Assembly: GCA_964058805.1 (NCBI GenBank)
Contig: CAXKVV010001959.1
Coordinates: 1 to 33,886, forward strand
DNA: 33,886 bases
Source: Schoenoplectus triqueter
Taxonomy: Eukaryota; Streptophyta; Magnoliopsida; Poales; Cyperaceae
Reading direction: 5' to 3'
Of this stretch, positions 1 through 11,800 are shown piece after piece. A program made the position numbers and the translations under genes. The notes below the pieces were generated by a model. The model made no database searches and had not been told where the DNA came from. It saw nothing but the letters and a program-made list of their open reading frames with translations. The stretch's first letter is position 1. Every line of letters begins with the position of its first letter.

Positions 1-1000
1 TTATAATAGTTCGATATGTATTTATTTGTATATATTTTAACTATTTAATTAATGATATATATAATAATATAGTTATTTTATTAATAAAATTAATAAAATA
101 TTATTATTTTATTATTAAATTATTAAATATTAATTATTTTTCAAATTTAATATAAATTTAATAAAATATTAATTATCTTAACTCTAATTATTTATGATAA
201 TATGAAAATAAATAGAAATATTAAAATAATTGAGTTCGTCTAGAGTTCAATTTCAGTTCAAATTCGATTTAGTTCGAATTAATTTCAAATCAAACTCAAA
301 CTCTAACTAATCCGTTCAAGTTTGATTCATTTGCAGCTCTAGCTAATCCGTTCGAGTTTGATTCGTTTGCACCTCTAGCTGTGTGTTTTTTAAATTCTTT
401 TAAGTACGGGTATCATTCTCGGGCTAGTGTATTTTTTTAATAGGGTGTCTGAGAATGATTAACGGTCCAGGCCTCCAGGGTCTTTTTTTTTGCAACAGAG
501 GTGGACAAAAAAATTATTATGATTATGCGTAGCATTAGTTTTTTTATGGATCTATAAAAAAAATTTCAAATTTATTTTTAAAAAAGGGTGTCAAAAAAAA
601 TTCTTAGATCAAATACAAAATGCAATATACTACTGGTCGTATAATCTTTCTTTTTATAATTCACATATTTTATACATATTCAAAAATGATTTTTTTATAA
701 ATGTAACACAAATTGAAACACATATCATATATTATATAGTTGTTTGTAGTTCAATACGTGATAAAATATCTTACAATTCATAGTTTTTATATTAGAAATT
801 AATATATAATTTTTTTTGCAAAGTCAGATAAAAAAATATCTAAGATTTTTTTCTTATTAGATATTTCTAATTTCTATTAGAAAAAATAAATAATATAAAT
901 ATTATTGGGATATTGGTTGATAGAATTTTAGTCAATTTTAATATATGTGTTACACTTAACAATTTTTTTTTATTTTGTTATTTTACAAAACGTTATTGAA
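1..1000. other. AT-rich intergenic DNA
   Basis: No convincing coding signal on either strand. The stretch is dominated by A/T runs. The only structure I see is a short tandem duplication near 301-372, listed separately, and a pyrimidine/purine-skewed flank around 230-300 of the kind found in decayed plant transposons. Confidence 0.6.
301..372. repeat. Two tandem 36-bp units
   Basis: Positions 301-336 and 337-372 are two adjacent copies of a 36-bp unit beginning CTCTARCTAATCCGTTC. They differ at only a few positions, and a partial third copy (CTCTAGCT) starts at 373. Probably an internal repeat of a decayed transposable element; no function is inferred. Confidence 0.75.
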
Positions 1001-2030
1001 TTTAACAAGTTTTTGTTTAAGATTTGATTATAAAATCCTAAGAAGTTTCAAGAAAATGAAGAAGAAATGATCAAGATCAATTCAAAAACTTCTATGGAGA
1101 TATATGATCATATTCAATGTATAAGAATAATTCAAAATCTTATATTCTTCGTAATTATGCAAGGAAGAGATCTATGCCGCAGATAAACATTATAACGATT
1201 ACCCAATTGTTATAACGATTCAATACACATACTCAAAAACATTTTAAGTTCTCTATGAGCATAAATAAGCCAAAATTAACATAGTGTATCATTATGTAAC
1301 AATTTATCAAACGTTTATAACGACTCAATACACCTACTAAAAAATATTTTAAATTCTTTGTGAGCAGAAATAAGCTAAAATTAATAGAATATATCGTTAT
1401 GTAATGCTTTGTAAAGCGTTCAACGTTTCATGAAATGTATAACAATTCTGAAGATCAGTAGACCTGTCAGAAGGTTGGTCAAATAGTCAAAGCGTTGATA
1501 ACGTTTCCGTAAAGCATTCAACGTTTCTCTATATCGTTATAACGATTCAGTCTATTCATTTCTAAAACATTATAACGTTATATATAATTCTGATAAGGGG
1601 TATTCTTGGAAACTCAATATTTACAATACAGAAACGTTATAACGATTGATGAAACATTATAATGTTTTCCAACACAAGAATACCAGTTCTCTGTTAAATG
1701 ATTTATAAAAAGTGATGTTCTGTGTGTGTGAAGATAATTTTAAAACAATCAACATCTCTAGCAAACCAGAACACTCAACTGCAAACAAAGAACCATTTTT
1801 ATCAGCAGTTGTGCTGCGTTTTTTAGCCTTAAGTGCTCCTTTATTGTTCATTTTTTATAGTTTTTAGTCTTCTTACACTTGTATTGTGAAAAAACTAAAA
1901 TTTCTTAGTTGTAACTGAATTTTTAGTAATAAAGCAGTATCCCATTAGTGGGGTGAGATCCAGAAATGTAGGCATTTTAAGTCGAACTCCGTTAGTATTT
2001 TTAGTGTTCTTTAAAATTTATATATTTGAC
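1000..2030 (+). mobile_element. Decayed LTR-like sequence, probably copia-type
   Basis: The stretch contains many variants of the motif AACGTTATAACGATT (for example near 1190, 1207, 1313, 1535, 1568 and 1632). It also holds two adjacent degenerate copies of a roughly 106-bp unit, about 1208-1313 and 1314-1419. The segment from about 1860 to 2010 has AATAAAG followed by a U5-like tail containing GTAGGCATTTTAAGTCGAAC, which resembles the R-U5 region of plant copia LTRs read on the plus strand. No clear TG/CA termini, target duplication or second LTR is visible, so this is a resemblance call. It may be a solo LTR or another U3-type repeat. Confidence 0.4.
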
Positions 2031-2771
2031 CAAACTAGATCAAAATTATCATTTTTGATAAATATCATCAACCCTTCTTAAACATTATCAATATGAGAAA
2101 GAAAAATTAAAGTTAATAAAATAATTTAATTAAGATAAGAAAGATACACAGTCAGCTATAAACACAAAAAATAGAAAAAAATTCATAAAAATATCCTATT
2201 TGAAATAGAAAAAGACTAATAAAAAAATCCTATTTAAGAAGATTTTCTTTTCAATTGGCTTATAGATATTAATTTTAATAGGATATATATACTATTTGAT
2301 TTTTTCTATAAAAAAGGATAAATAATTATTTTTTTACTCATTTATTATTAGTTTTGAATAAAAAAATCAACACGGAGAGTAACACAGAGGGGCAGTAGTA
2401 ACTGGCCATGAATAGTTGGTCCGTGAAAATTTTTCGGAGTAGGCCCTGGCCCGGATACCATTTCCAGTCCATGCTACAACATGGAAAAAAAAATACAACC
2501 TTCTATTATATGTAAAATATTTTTCTATTTTTTTTAAAAAAAAATTGCCTGTAATCGCCTGTAGATATGTGTTTTTCTCGGTTCTTGTACATAGTTCAAG
2601 TACACCACCAAGCACCACCGCACCAGGAGTCGGTGAGGACTGAGGTGAGAACGTGAGAGTAGCATAGTCATTAGTCACCACATTCACCACATTCGTAATT
2701 TTTCCATGAATAATTCGTGAATAGTTTATTTTATTCACAAATTATTTGGCAATATATATATATATATATAT
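2031..2771. other. Intergenic, no supported gene
   Basis: AT-rich. A somewhat less AT-rich patch lies at about 2370-2700, with an open frame on the minus strand, but it has no recognisable domain. It ends in a (TA)n microsatellite at 2753-2774 into which the following MITE is set. Confidence 0.5.
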
Positions 2772-3184
2772 ATAGTAAATCTACTGTGAATTTAAGCTCA
2801 CGGAAGACTTCCGTGAGCTTAGCTCAAAAAATATATCAAATGATCTTCAAATTTTGATTTTTCAATCTCATTAAATTCTTCATATTAAAATTTTATGGGG
2901 TACAAAAATTTGAGATGTTTCGAATTTTCTCAGTCGCTCTTTTCAATTTTTTAAAATAATTTACAAACATTAAATATTTTATTATTATTTTTGGAGATAA
3001 TTTTTAAAAATTGAAAAGAGCGACTTAGAAAATTCGAAATATTTTAAATTTTTGTACCCCACAAGATTTCAATATGAAGAATTTAATGAGATTGAAAAAT
3101 CAAAATTTGGAGATCATTTGATATATTTTTTAAGCTAAGCTCACGGAGGTCTTCCGTGAGTTTAAGCTCACGTAGATTTACTAT
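2772..3184. mobile_element. Hairpin MITE inserted in a (TA)n microsatellite
   Basis: The two halves are inverted copies of each other. The left end reads TATAGTAAATCTAC and the right end GTAGATTTACTATA. Both arms continue with an AGCTCACGGA/TCCGTGAG palindrome, the segments TCAAATGATC and GATCATTTGA, TGGGGTACAAAAATTT and AAATTTTTGTACCCCA, and GAAAAGAGCGACT and AGTCGCTCTTTTC. Arm length is about 190 bp around a short central AT-rich loop. Both sides are flanked by TA repeats (2753-2774 and 3181-3198), as for elements that use TA or (TA)n targets. There is no coding capacity. The superfamily (Tc1/mariner-like or the microsatellite-targeting Micron type) is inference from the TA flank. Confidence 0.85.
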
Positions 3185-5160
3185 ATATATATATATATTA
3201 TTTTAAATGGAAATTTATATTTTTAATATATTATTATTATAATATATATTTTATTTATATTATATAAAACGAACTATTCCCGAATTATATCCATATTATA
3301 CCTGAACATTGAATTTTTGACGTCGCCAAATATTTTTCGAATCACGAACTTCTTGTTATGGAGAGTAGAAGCTCGCAGCCCAACCCGCTACACGTAATTC
3401 CACATTAGAAATAGTCGGTAAAGTCGGACTTGTCTTATGCAGCTTCTTTGGTTGTTTTGTTGTGTGCAGTAGATCTAATTACCGTAATTTTGTTGTAATT
3501 TATTAACAATTAACAATTAAAAATAATAATTTCATATAAATATCGTATAATTGATTTTATTATATTTTAAAATAATATATTCATGTTAACAAATAGTAAG
3601 AGTTTGTTCAATACAGGATCAAATTGCTGATAAAAAAAAATCGATCGGCTGTTTGTGAAATTGTGATGATATCTTAACTTTCGATCATTTATAAATAAAT
3701 TAAAAATTTCACGATCTTTTTTATGCGGATGTAATAAATTATTTAACTATTACAAAAATTTTATTTTAAGTTTAAATTATGATTTATTGGTGGGGAATGA
3801 ATTATGGGTAGTGGCAACAAGATTATGACATCAAGAGCAGTGTCAAACTGCCAGTTGAATCTTTTCTAAATTTCTAATTACGTAAGTTTATTTTTTTTTC
3901 AAAAAACGTAAATTGATAATGTAAATTGACAATTTTGTCAATAATGTTTAAAATAAACTTTAAATCCTTTTAAAAATGGGAAAATATTTTGATATATATT
4001 TTCAAAATAATAGATTGATAGTATTTTAAATTTCATACATGCAAGCATCATTAATATTTATCAAAGACCATTAAATTTTAATCAACAAAAAAATTGTATG
4101 AATTAAATGATTTTGTATTAAATAGCAAACGATACTTAAATTGTATGGATATTACATGATTAATTTATAAGTTCATTAATGCATCTATATAAGCATTTAT
4201 CCATTTGAAAAAAAAAATATATATCGTTGAAAGAAAATCGAACTCCTGATCTCTGCATGCTCATTTTCGTTTAGATCGTACTATTTAATTTATTTTTAAT
4301 TTTTTATACTTGGATCAGATTCATGACAAGTGTAAGTCGGATATATGGATCAGTTCTTGACCCATATAGAAAATTGGAAATTAGATGAGTACAACTGTAC
4401 AAGCTCGAATTTCGTATTTGATCTTTCCGATCAAAGAAAAAAAATCATATTTGAAAATGCTTGGTTCTGGTTTATCATCTTCCAAATAGGCGGACACATG
4501 ATCTCATCGTATAATACAACGAATCAAAATTTTATATAATCAGATAATCAGACCCAGCACATTAATGATTAATGTATCTGATTGAAGTGACTTACAGGGT
4601 CAAGAAAATATTCCACGACCAAATACAGCAAAAACATTGTCAAAGGCGTAACTTTTATTTTATTTTAGATGTAGAATTGTGGATCAGAAAGGCAGAAAGA
4701 TTCGAATATTAGTTTATAACACGAACTTAACATTTTTATTCCATAGTATAGTTGTATTCAAGGAAATTGCCCCAAAACCCTAATGCCAAATATTTTGATG
4801 ATATGCCGTGTTATATGTGTAGTGTGAGATTTAATGATGTATATAATGTTTTTTTTAAGATTTTTGAGAAATACACGAATCTTGAGACACTGTGCACCGT
4901 CTGATCCTCATGCGGCCAGATCCGAATCACTAACTAATGTCAATGCCGGATAGATTTCAAAATTAAAGAATTCCATCAAATAAACCTTACGCCCGATATC
5001 ATCTAAAAAAAATTCAGGAAATACTCATCCAAAAAATTAAAGAATTCCATCAAATACGCATTCAAAAAAATTTCAAAATTAACTTTTTTTTTTCAATTAC
5101 AGGAGCATTTTCTAAAGCACTCTAAATACCAGAAAGAAAGTATATGAATGTAGAAATTAC
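3185..5160. other. AT-rich intergenic DNA
   Basis: I see no gene. An open frame near 4345-4539 has no recognisable motif. I looked here on the minus strand for further ATE1 exons downstream of 5161 and found none. Confidence 0.5.
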
Positions 5161-5248
5161 CATGGGAGATGCTTTCAGAAGGCAAATGGCAATAACCGCA
5201 CGATTGCCGACTGCGGTGCTGATCGACAACCACCGATTCCAACGCCAT
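5161..5248 (-). pseudogene. ATE1: Orphan first exon of arginyl-tRNA-protein transferase (ATE1-like)
   Basis: Reading down from 5248, an ATG opens a frame of 29 complete codons plus one base, ending at a GT donor (5160-5159, sequence CATG|GTAATT). The peptide contains CGYC (Cys-Gly-Tyr-Cys) followed by SISHG. This matches the N-terminus of plant ATE1 proteins, where the CGYC cluster precedes a conserved SISHG segment just before the first intron. ATE1 transfers arginine from Arg-tRNA to the N-terminus of substrates in the N-degron pathway. The large conserved exons that should follow at lower coordinates are not visible as any open frame between 1 and 5160, so this looks like a truncated copy rather than a complete gene. 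A very long first intron running off the window is possible. The protein identity is recalled from the family, not searched. Confidence 0.5.
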
Positions 5249-5867
5249 ACGATTTCTTCCTCTCCTACGACCCTTCTTTTTATTTTGATTTATGAATAGC
5301 TGATGAAATTGTGGGCTTTAGAAATTAGGGTATTATGTTGTTCAATTGATAGGGAAGGGGTAATAAGTTAATTATATACTTTTTTTTTTCAATATTTTGT
5401 AGAAAGCAATCACGAAGCAAAGAAATTAAAGAAGTAACACCCACTTAATAACGTGCCGTATGGTCATAGAGCTGTTGACGCCATTAAAGTCCCAAAGAAG
5501 TACCATGCTCGTGAAACTTTGAAACGGGTAGAGAATATCCGATGGTGTGGCGAGTTGCTGAAGTTTTGGAATGCACAAAAGGAGTTGTTTCGTTTTGGCG
5601 TAAATATAAAATTTTATTCTACTTCTTTTTTAAATATTTTTGTTCGTTTCTTTTCGTTATAATGAATATTAAAATTAACGAGAATTCAATGTGGTAATAA
5701 CTACTAAGATTTATTATATTCTTTCCAAAATTAAAATTTTCAGTTCAGATATAAAAAAAAATCAACTATTAAATGCAAAGAAAACATCATAAAAGAAATT
5801 AGCAACGGGAGCTATTTCCCTTTGTTTTTAAAAGCTGTTCCATCTTCCTTAACTATTTCTCTATGTT
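5249..5867. other. Intergenic with a short coding-like patch
   Basis: The part just above 5249 would be the leader of the ATE1-like exon (pyrimidine-rich, 5250-5280). Positions 5453-5600 form a less AT-rich open patch on the plus strand, rich in Lys, Arg and Glu codons. I do not recognise its product and no splice context is convincing. It may be a fragment of a captured gene. Confidence 0.3.
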
Positions 5868-6250
5868 TTGATGATTCTGTGATTTCCAATGAGCATTATA
5901 TTAAATTGAAAATATGACATAAATCAATAAAATTCTTTTGAACTGCATTATGGTGTAATTTTAAACATTATATGGGTCATTGTTTGTAAGATTTTGTTCG
6001 GATAATTTTGTAAATATGCAAAAGACATTGTTCAAGTCATTCTTTTGGATTTTAGTGATTTCATGATTGCAAGCTAGCGTTTAAAAATGTTGTTAAATCA
6101 ATGAAATGCATTTAAATACTGTTATGGTGTAATTATAAGCATAATACAAGTTGTAGTGATTTTACGATTGTAAATGACTGTAAAATCATTAAAAAGAGCT
6201 CTAAATATCATTCTACTGTGATTAAATTATAATATAAGTTGTATCATCCA
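5868..6250. repeat. Degenerate tandem repeat, about three copies
   Basis: Related blocks recur: near 5923 (ATCAATAAAATTC followed by GCATTATGGTGTAATTTTAA), near 6096 (ATCAATGAAATGC followed by CTGTTATGGTGTAATTATAA), and near 6183 (ATCATTAAAAAG followed by TCTACTGTGATTAAATTATAA). The last two share an upstream TAGTGATTTYAYGATTG block. Unit length is roughly 90-170 bp with strong divergence. No function is inferred. Confidence 0.5.
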
Positions 6251-7221
6251 ATGTCTATTTCAGTTTGCTTAAATAAATTGGAAAACATCAGGAAGATGTT
6301 TTAAATATTCATAATACGAAAAAGCATTTGAATTTTGACAAGAATAATATGAATAAAATGGTATGTTATTGTCCATTAAAAAATAGATAAATGCATATTA
6401 TAAAGATGTTTTTTAATGGGAACGCCCATGTGGTTGAAGAGTACGAATTTAACATATATAATTATATAAATAATAATAGTGTTGATTTAGAAGTCAAACA
6501 TTATGTGATCAAGCACAAGTAACAGTTTATGAATTCGAACCATTAAATGAGGTAATTCGTAGGAGAACTAATTATATATGAGATTAATGTGTGGATTAAA
6601 TGATAGTTAAGTTTTATAAATTATATGATAAAAGAATTTTCAGTTTAATTACATAAATTTAAATGATGAAAATCATTATGACATGATAAGAATGAAATAA
6701 TGTATGAATTATGTTAGTGTCATTTATTATTTCATATGTGTATTTGGAATTCTTTGATATAAGAGGCTTATCTTTTCTACATGTGAAGTATATATTATGA
6801 ATGTAATCCAACGCTGACCGTAACAAACTGATATAAAAAATATTATTAATGTATACAACTTGCGCGGAGGGAAGATAATTATCAATAATATCGAGGGAAA
6901 TACATATATAATTTATTTAGTTTTCAAAATCAAAAAAACTTTTATCTAATGCCATTTCAAAATCAATTTATATAGTTTTTTTTCACAAATATTATATACA
7001 TATCTAATTATTAAATAAAAATACATAAATAATCTATGTTGATGAAAATACCTCTCATCTTATGTAGACATAACTCTCTACACAGCTGTAGTATTTTTCT
7101 TACCAGTATCTCTATGGAAGAAACATATATGACTTAAAAAAAAGTGACATCAACTACAGCCTCGAAATGATCTCAGTGTGTTGAGGCTCAGAAATATCAG
7201 GAATTTGATTTGACGCTTTAT
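6251..7221. other. AT-rich intergenic DNA
   Basis: I see no coding region, repeat or hairpin strong enough to report. Confidence 0.55.
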
Positions 7222-7592
7222 CTAAGCAACTGTTTCATAAATGAGAAATGTATGAACTGCCAACTGCTGCTGATATTCAGACACTTCAATAATATCAATC
7301 ACTCCATCCTGAATTCCGACATCCACTATGCCCTCCTCATAACCTCCTCACTACAATCCTTTTTGGTATCAATGTAGGTATGTAGCATGCGTGTATCAGC
7401 GCTAGAAGAGAAACTTGCATCGGCGGGTAAGCGATGACTGGCTGTCACGTGGGGCCTTGGGTTGCGAGTAGAGAAATAAGTCTCTGAATAGGCGGAGCAG
7501 AGAGGCACGAAAGACATTGCTGGAGGAGGAGAGAGACACGTCTAATGCCACTCCTTGAACAAGCTGGACGAGGAGAAGAGGCGCTAGGCCAT
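7222..7592 (-). pseudogene. Unrecognised broken gene relic
   Basis: The minus strand from 7592 reads ATG and then a frame with two TAG codons (7586-7584 and 7544-7542). It stays open from 7541 to 7328 and stops at 7326. A second frame overlapping that end carries a coherent acidic stretch (EEGIVDVGIQDGVIDIIEV at its start) down to a TAG at 7224-7222. The first part is rich in Ser and Arg, like an organellar transit peptide (RLFSSSSLFKEW near the start). The GC content is clearly above the flanks. Taken together this looks like a nuclear-encoded organellar protein gene broken by two stops and one frameshift. I do not recognise the family. Alternatively, the frame switch is an unrecognised intron. 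Confidence 0.3.
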
Positions 7593-7828
7593 GAAAGCAA
7601 CCAAGCAGGGGAAAGGAGATGGGTTTGGTTTTATTTTTAGTTATCGGTATGGATATCAGTAAAGGGTATATATATAAATATTTTACATTTTTAGTAGATA
7701 TATATAGTTAAATTATATAAATAGATATATAGTAATAAGTATATGATTTTGATAATAATTGATATGAAAAATTATATAATTTTTATTATATTTAAAATGC
7801 TAATTATTATTACACTTTATTAGCATAT

Positions 7829-8232
7829 TTATTTAAGAGCGGGATCACTTGACAATGGATTATTTTGACAATCTTGACGATGGGCTCTTAAATAAATAAA
7901 TAAAATCTTAAAATGATTTTTTTTATAGATATGTTATTCTACCTATAGATTGGTGGTCATTCAAATTTCATACAATTTTATTATAGTTTGGTACTCCATC
8001 AAAAACTATTTACATTTTATATAATTTACAATAATTCTAATTTAATAGTCTTTTATGGAGTATTAAACGATAATGAAATTATATGAATTTTGAACGACCA
8101 TCAATCTCTAGGTAAAAGAACACATTTATATATATTTTTTTCATTTTAAAGATTTTTTGTCTATTTATTTTAAAGTTCATTGTTAAAATTATAAAAATAA
8201 CTTATTGTCAAATGATCTCCACCCTTTATTTG
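7829..8232. mobile_element. Hairpin MITE with about 190-bp arms
   Basis: The left arm runs from about 7830 (TTTAAGAGCGGGATCACTTG) and the right arm ends at about 8231. Its reverse complement begins AAGGGTGGAGATCATTTGAC and matches the left arm with roughly 75-80% identity by eye. Internal parts also pair: 7940-7996 (CCTATAGATTGGTGGTCATT) with 8057-8113. It has no coding capacity. Exact termini and the target duplication are not resolved, so the superfamily is left open. Confidence 0.75.
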
Positions 8233-8730
8233 ATGTTATTTATTTGTCTAAATTTTTTTGATTGAATTAATTTTATTTCCTCAACCGAGCCTTCTAGCAA
8301 TTAAATAATCCAAAGCATTGAGCATCCGCGGTTCGCTTCGATTTTATTGAACCCGGAGTTTTGACCCGAAAAATGCTTAAAGAAAGTGCACTAGCACATC
8401 AAAATAGCTATTGCATCCCCAAGTAATTTGCTTTCGCTGTGGGGCAGGTGGGCAAAATGGAGATAAAAGATCGATTGATCCGAGTAGGCTTCTTACCAGA
8501 TAGGCTTGACGCCAGCCTAGTGTGCACTCTGGTTTCAGAGTCTATGGAGTTATGTTTTTTCTCGCTTTATCGTATACAATCCAATTGTGTCGGTTTCCGT
8601 TGATTACTTAAAATTTTTAACGACTAAAAATAAAATACGGATAAAGAAAATTTTAATAAATATAAATAAAATATGAATAATTTTTTTAATGGATATAAAT
8701 ATAAAAATAACTAGTCTAACCAGTGACAGC
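8233..8730. other. Upstream region of the BAM8-like gene
   Basis: Intergenic. A patch at 8300-8560 has higher GC. Around 8431-8460 the plus strand could encode a zinc-knuckle-like CFRCGAGG, but it is not part of an extended open frame. No TATA box could be assigned confidently. Confidence 0.4.
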
Positions 8731-8854
8731 ACTAAGTCAGAGACGGTCGTCGGACCACACTCTTGGCGTTTCCACCCACTAATTAAACTCACCAGTCACC
8801 ACCAATCATGTCATCAGTTCATGTAACTCTTCTCTCTCTTAAGGTCTCTCTACG

Positions 8855-11800
8855 ATGAAGTCGACACAAGCCCTAAGCTCAGACTCCGATTACCCGCCGC
8901 CGCCGTATCCACCGCACCCCTCCCAGCGCCGCCCGCGGGGCTTCGCCTCCGTCTCCTCTAACCCACCTCCGACCAATCGGAGGGAGAGGGAGAAGGAGAA
9001 AGAGCGAACCAAGCTCAGAGAGCGACACAGAAGAGCCATCACAAGCCGCATGCTTTCTGGTCTCAGGCAGCATGGCAACTTCCCCTTACCCGCTCGGGCT
9101 GACATGAATGATGTGCTTGCGGCTCTAGCTCGGGAGGCAGGTTGGGTCGTTGAGGCAGATGGGACTACATACCGGCCCACCACACCGGGGCCAAACAGGG
9201 GAGTGTCGCCTCCGATATCAGCTTTTAATCAATTGGTAATTTGGTTTATGAATTTATTTTTTTACTTTCTGATGCTTTTTGGTAAATATATTGTTTGCAT
9301 CTTTGAATTGAGGATGAGATCATGTGAGTAGCTGGCTAGCTGCCACTCCAAGAGTGGTGCATCCTTAGTCAGTTTCCATCACATGTATTTGGTATATCAT
9401 TTATGCACTCAGTTTCTTGTTTTCAGTTATGGCACATTTGCCAGAAAATTATGAGTAGTTTATTTCATTTCTGTTTTATGAGTGGTTCTTTTAGTTGGGT
9501 TGATTTTTAGCTTGATTGCAACATATTACTGCATTTCCGGCATTCTTAATGTCTGTCTTGAAAAGTTTGGAACTTCTTCTGAGAAATGTATGTTTAATTA
9601 CCTCAGTTTTCCATTGAAAAATGAAATCTTTGCATAGGAACTGTAATTTATTTCCCAGCCAGGATATGATATAAAAACAACTTTTCAATTTATTATTTCT
9701 CAGGTAAATTTTGCAGTTAAACCAACTGAAAGTCCTATATCATCCAGCTCATTGAAAAGTTGTGAAGTTATGAAAGCACCTTTAGATGTTCCGACACCTG
9801 TTATGCCAATAGACAATGGCTTATCTCCAGCTTCTCTCGACTCGGTCGTAGCAGGTGGTGATGCAAAAAGGATGAAATATGGCAATGCAGGTCACACCGT
9901 GGACTCACTTTATTGTGGTGGGCAGGATCAGGTGAGTGAAGGATTACTCTACCAGTCTTGACCAAAGAGGTACAGATCTGGTATCGATATCCATTTACAG
10001 ACCATAGTCATTGTTTGTACAAAATGTTTTAAGGAACCAAACATTTGTATATTTAATCTTTCATTGTTAAGTTGATGCAGATATCAACACCTCATGAAGA
10101 TGATTTTGTGGGAACTCAATACATCCCAGTCTTTGCAACACTTCCTGTGAGTCCAGCACCAATACCTGATTTCTTACAATATTTTAGCTCTGTTGGAAGC
10201 AAGGGTTTATATACATTACTAGTAGCAGCTTTTTAATCAAATAATTGTCCTAAAAGCTTAAGCTGATGGGGTAGAAGGTTACCTAATTAATTGTATTCTT
10301 CATCTCCCTCCTCCACCCAAAGGGTAAAGAAAATAAAAGAAAAGAAGGATGCCTGGTGGCCAGACTTGTTTCAAACTCTGGGCCTGTGGCCTTGGTATAA
10401 TGTTACCAAATAATTTGCTCTAAAGCTTGAGCTGACTGAGGCAATTATTTTGTATTTCATATTCTTACTATGATCGGTATGATTTGTTTCAAACTATGAT
10501 CAGTGTGATTTGTAGGTGTAAAAGTTGTCATTTCAATAACTTCCCTATGTTTTGTTTAATGTTTATTTCCTTTTATTTATCATTTCTTAATTTTCATAGA
10601 TGGGAATAATAAACAACTATTGCGAGTTAATTGACCAAGAAGCTGTAAAACAAGAATTAAGGCATCTCAAAGCATTGAATGTGGATGGTGTGGTTGTATA
10701 TTGCTGGTGGGGCATTGTTGAAGGGTGGGCTCCATGCAAATATGACTGGTCGGGCTATAATGATCTTTTCAATATTTTGAAGGAATTCCATCTAAAAATT
10801 CAGGTTTTCCTTTCTTCCCTCCAAATATATATTCTTTCTTTTTATATTAGAGAGAGCAAAAAAATATGGGTTTAGTGCTAACTACGGAGCATTTGGTCCT
10901 GGGCCTATCCAGGTTTTTTTTTTGTAAAGTGATTTTTTCCCTGGTATTTACATCACCAAGTCTTAGTACAAGTTCATACTGACAGCAGCATTGATTAATG
11001 ATGATTTTTTTGTAGGTTGTACTCGCATTTCATGAGTGTGGGGGTAATGACATAAATGGATTGGTTGAAATAGCAATATCTCTTCCGAAGTGGGTCTTGG
11101 AGATAGGGAGAGGGAATCCAGATATATTCTTTACTGATCGAGAGGGGAGGAGAAACATGGAGTGCCTTTCTTGGGGTATAGATCGGGAGCGTGCATTGAA
11201 TGGTCGCACTGGCCTTGAGGTAATAGATTTTTTTTAATAGAGCTATATAACTATTTGTCTCCATTTTTAACAAGGGAAACTATAGAGTTTGCACATAGTT
11301 ACATTTAGGTATTCTGTCATTAAAATTTTGTAGAGTTTTGGCACTTGACAGTCATGTTTTTTTAATTTTTTTTTTAAATCTGGGGGGATTTTTTTTTAAT
11401 TTTATGTGCTTTCAATTACCTGGGCTCAAGAATTAACTTGAAGAAGCTTTGTGGTAAATCTTTTTCTTTTCAGGCAGCCACTTATTCAAATTAGGTACAG
11501 TGCAATACCAGGCTACATGACAATCTCCTATTTAATCCAGCATAAAGACCAAAATAGTATGTTCCAAAACAGATAGACAAGCAAAAATAAAAAAAAAAGA
11601 GAAAAGAAAAGAAAAAGAAAAAGAGAACAGAGAGATGTGTAATGTTTTATTTCACCTCCCAGGTATATTTTGATTTCATGAGGAGCTTCCGCAGAGAGTT
11701 TGATGCACTGTTTGAGGAAGGCACAATATCTGCTGTTGAAATCGGAATGGGTGCATCTGGCGAGCTTAGATATCCTTCCTTTCCTCAAAAACTGGGATGG

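Noticed and set aside
2367..2738. 123-codon minus-strand open frame
   Set aside because: No recognisable motif, runs through low-complexity sequence, no splice or promoter context.
4345..4539. 64-codon plus-strand frame
   Set aside because: Composition equals the flanking DNA and no family resemblance.
8410..8480. Zinc-knuckle-like CFRCGAGG as a possible retroelement gag piece
   Set aside because: Only half a knuckle and no surrounding coding frame.
8879..9183. Two long minus-strand frames opposite BAM8 exon 1
   Set aside because: Shadows of the GC-rich BZR1-domain exon.
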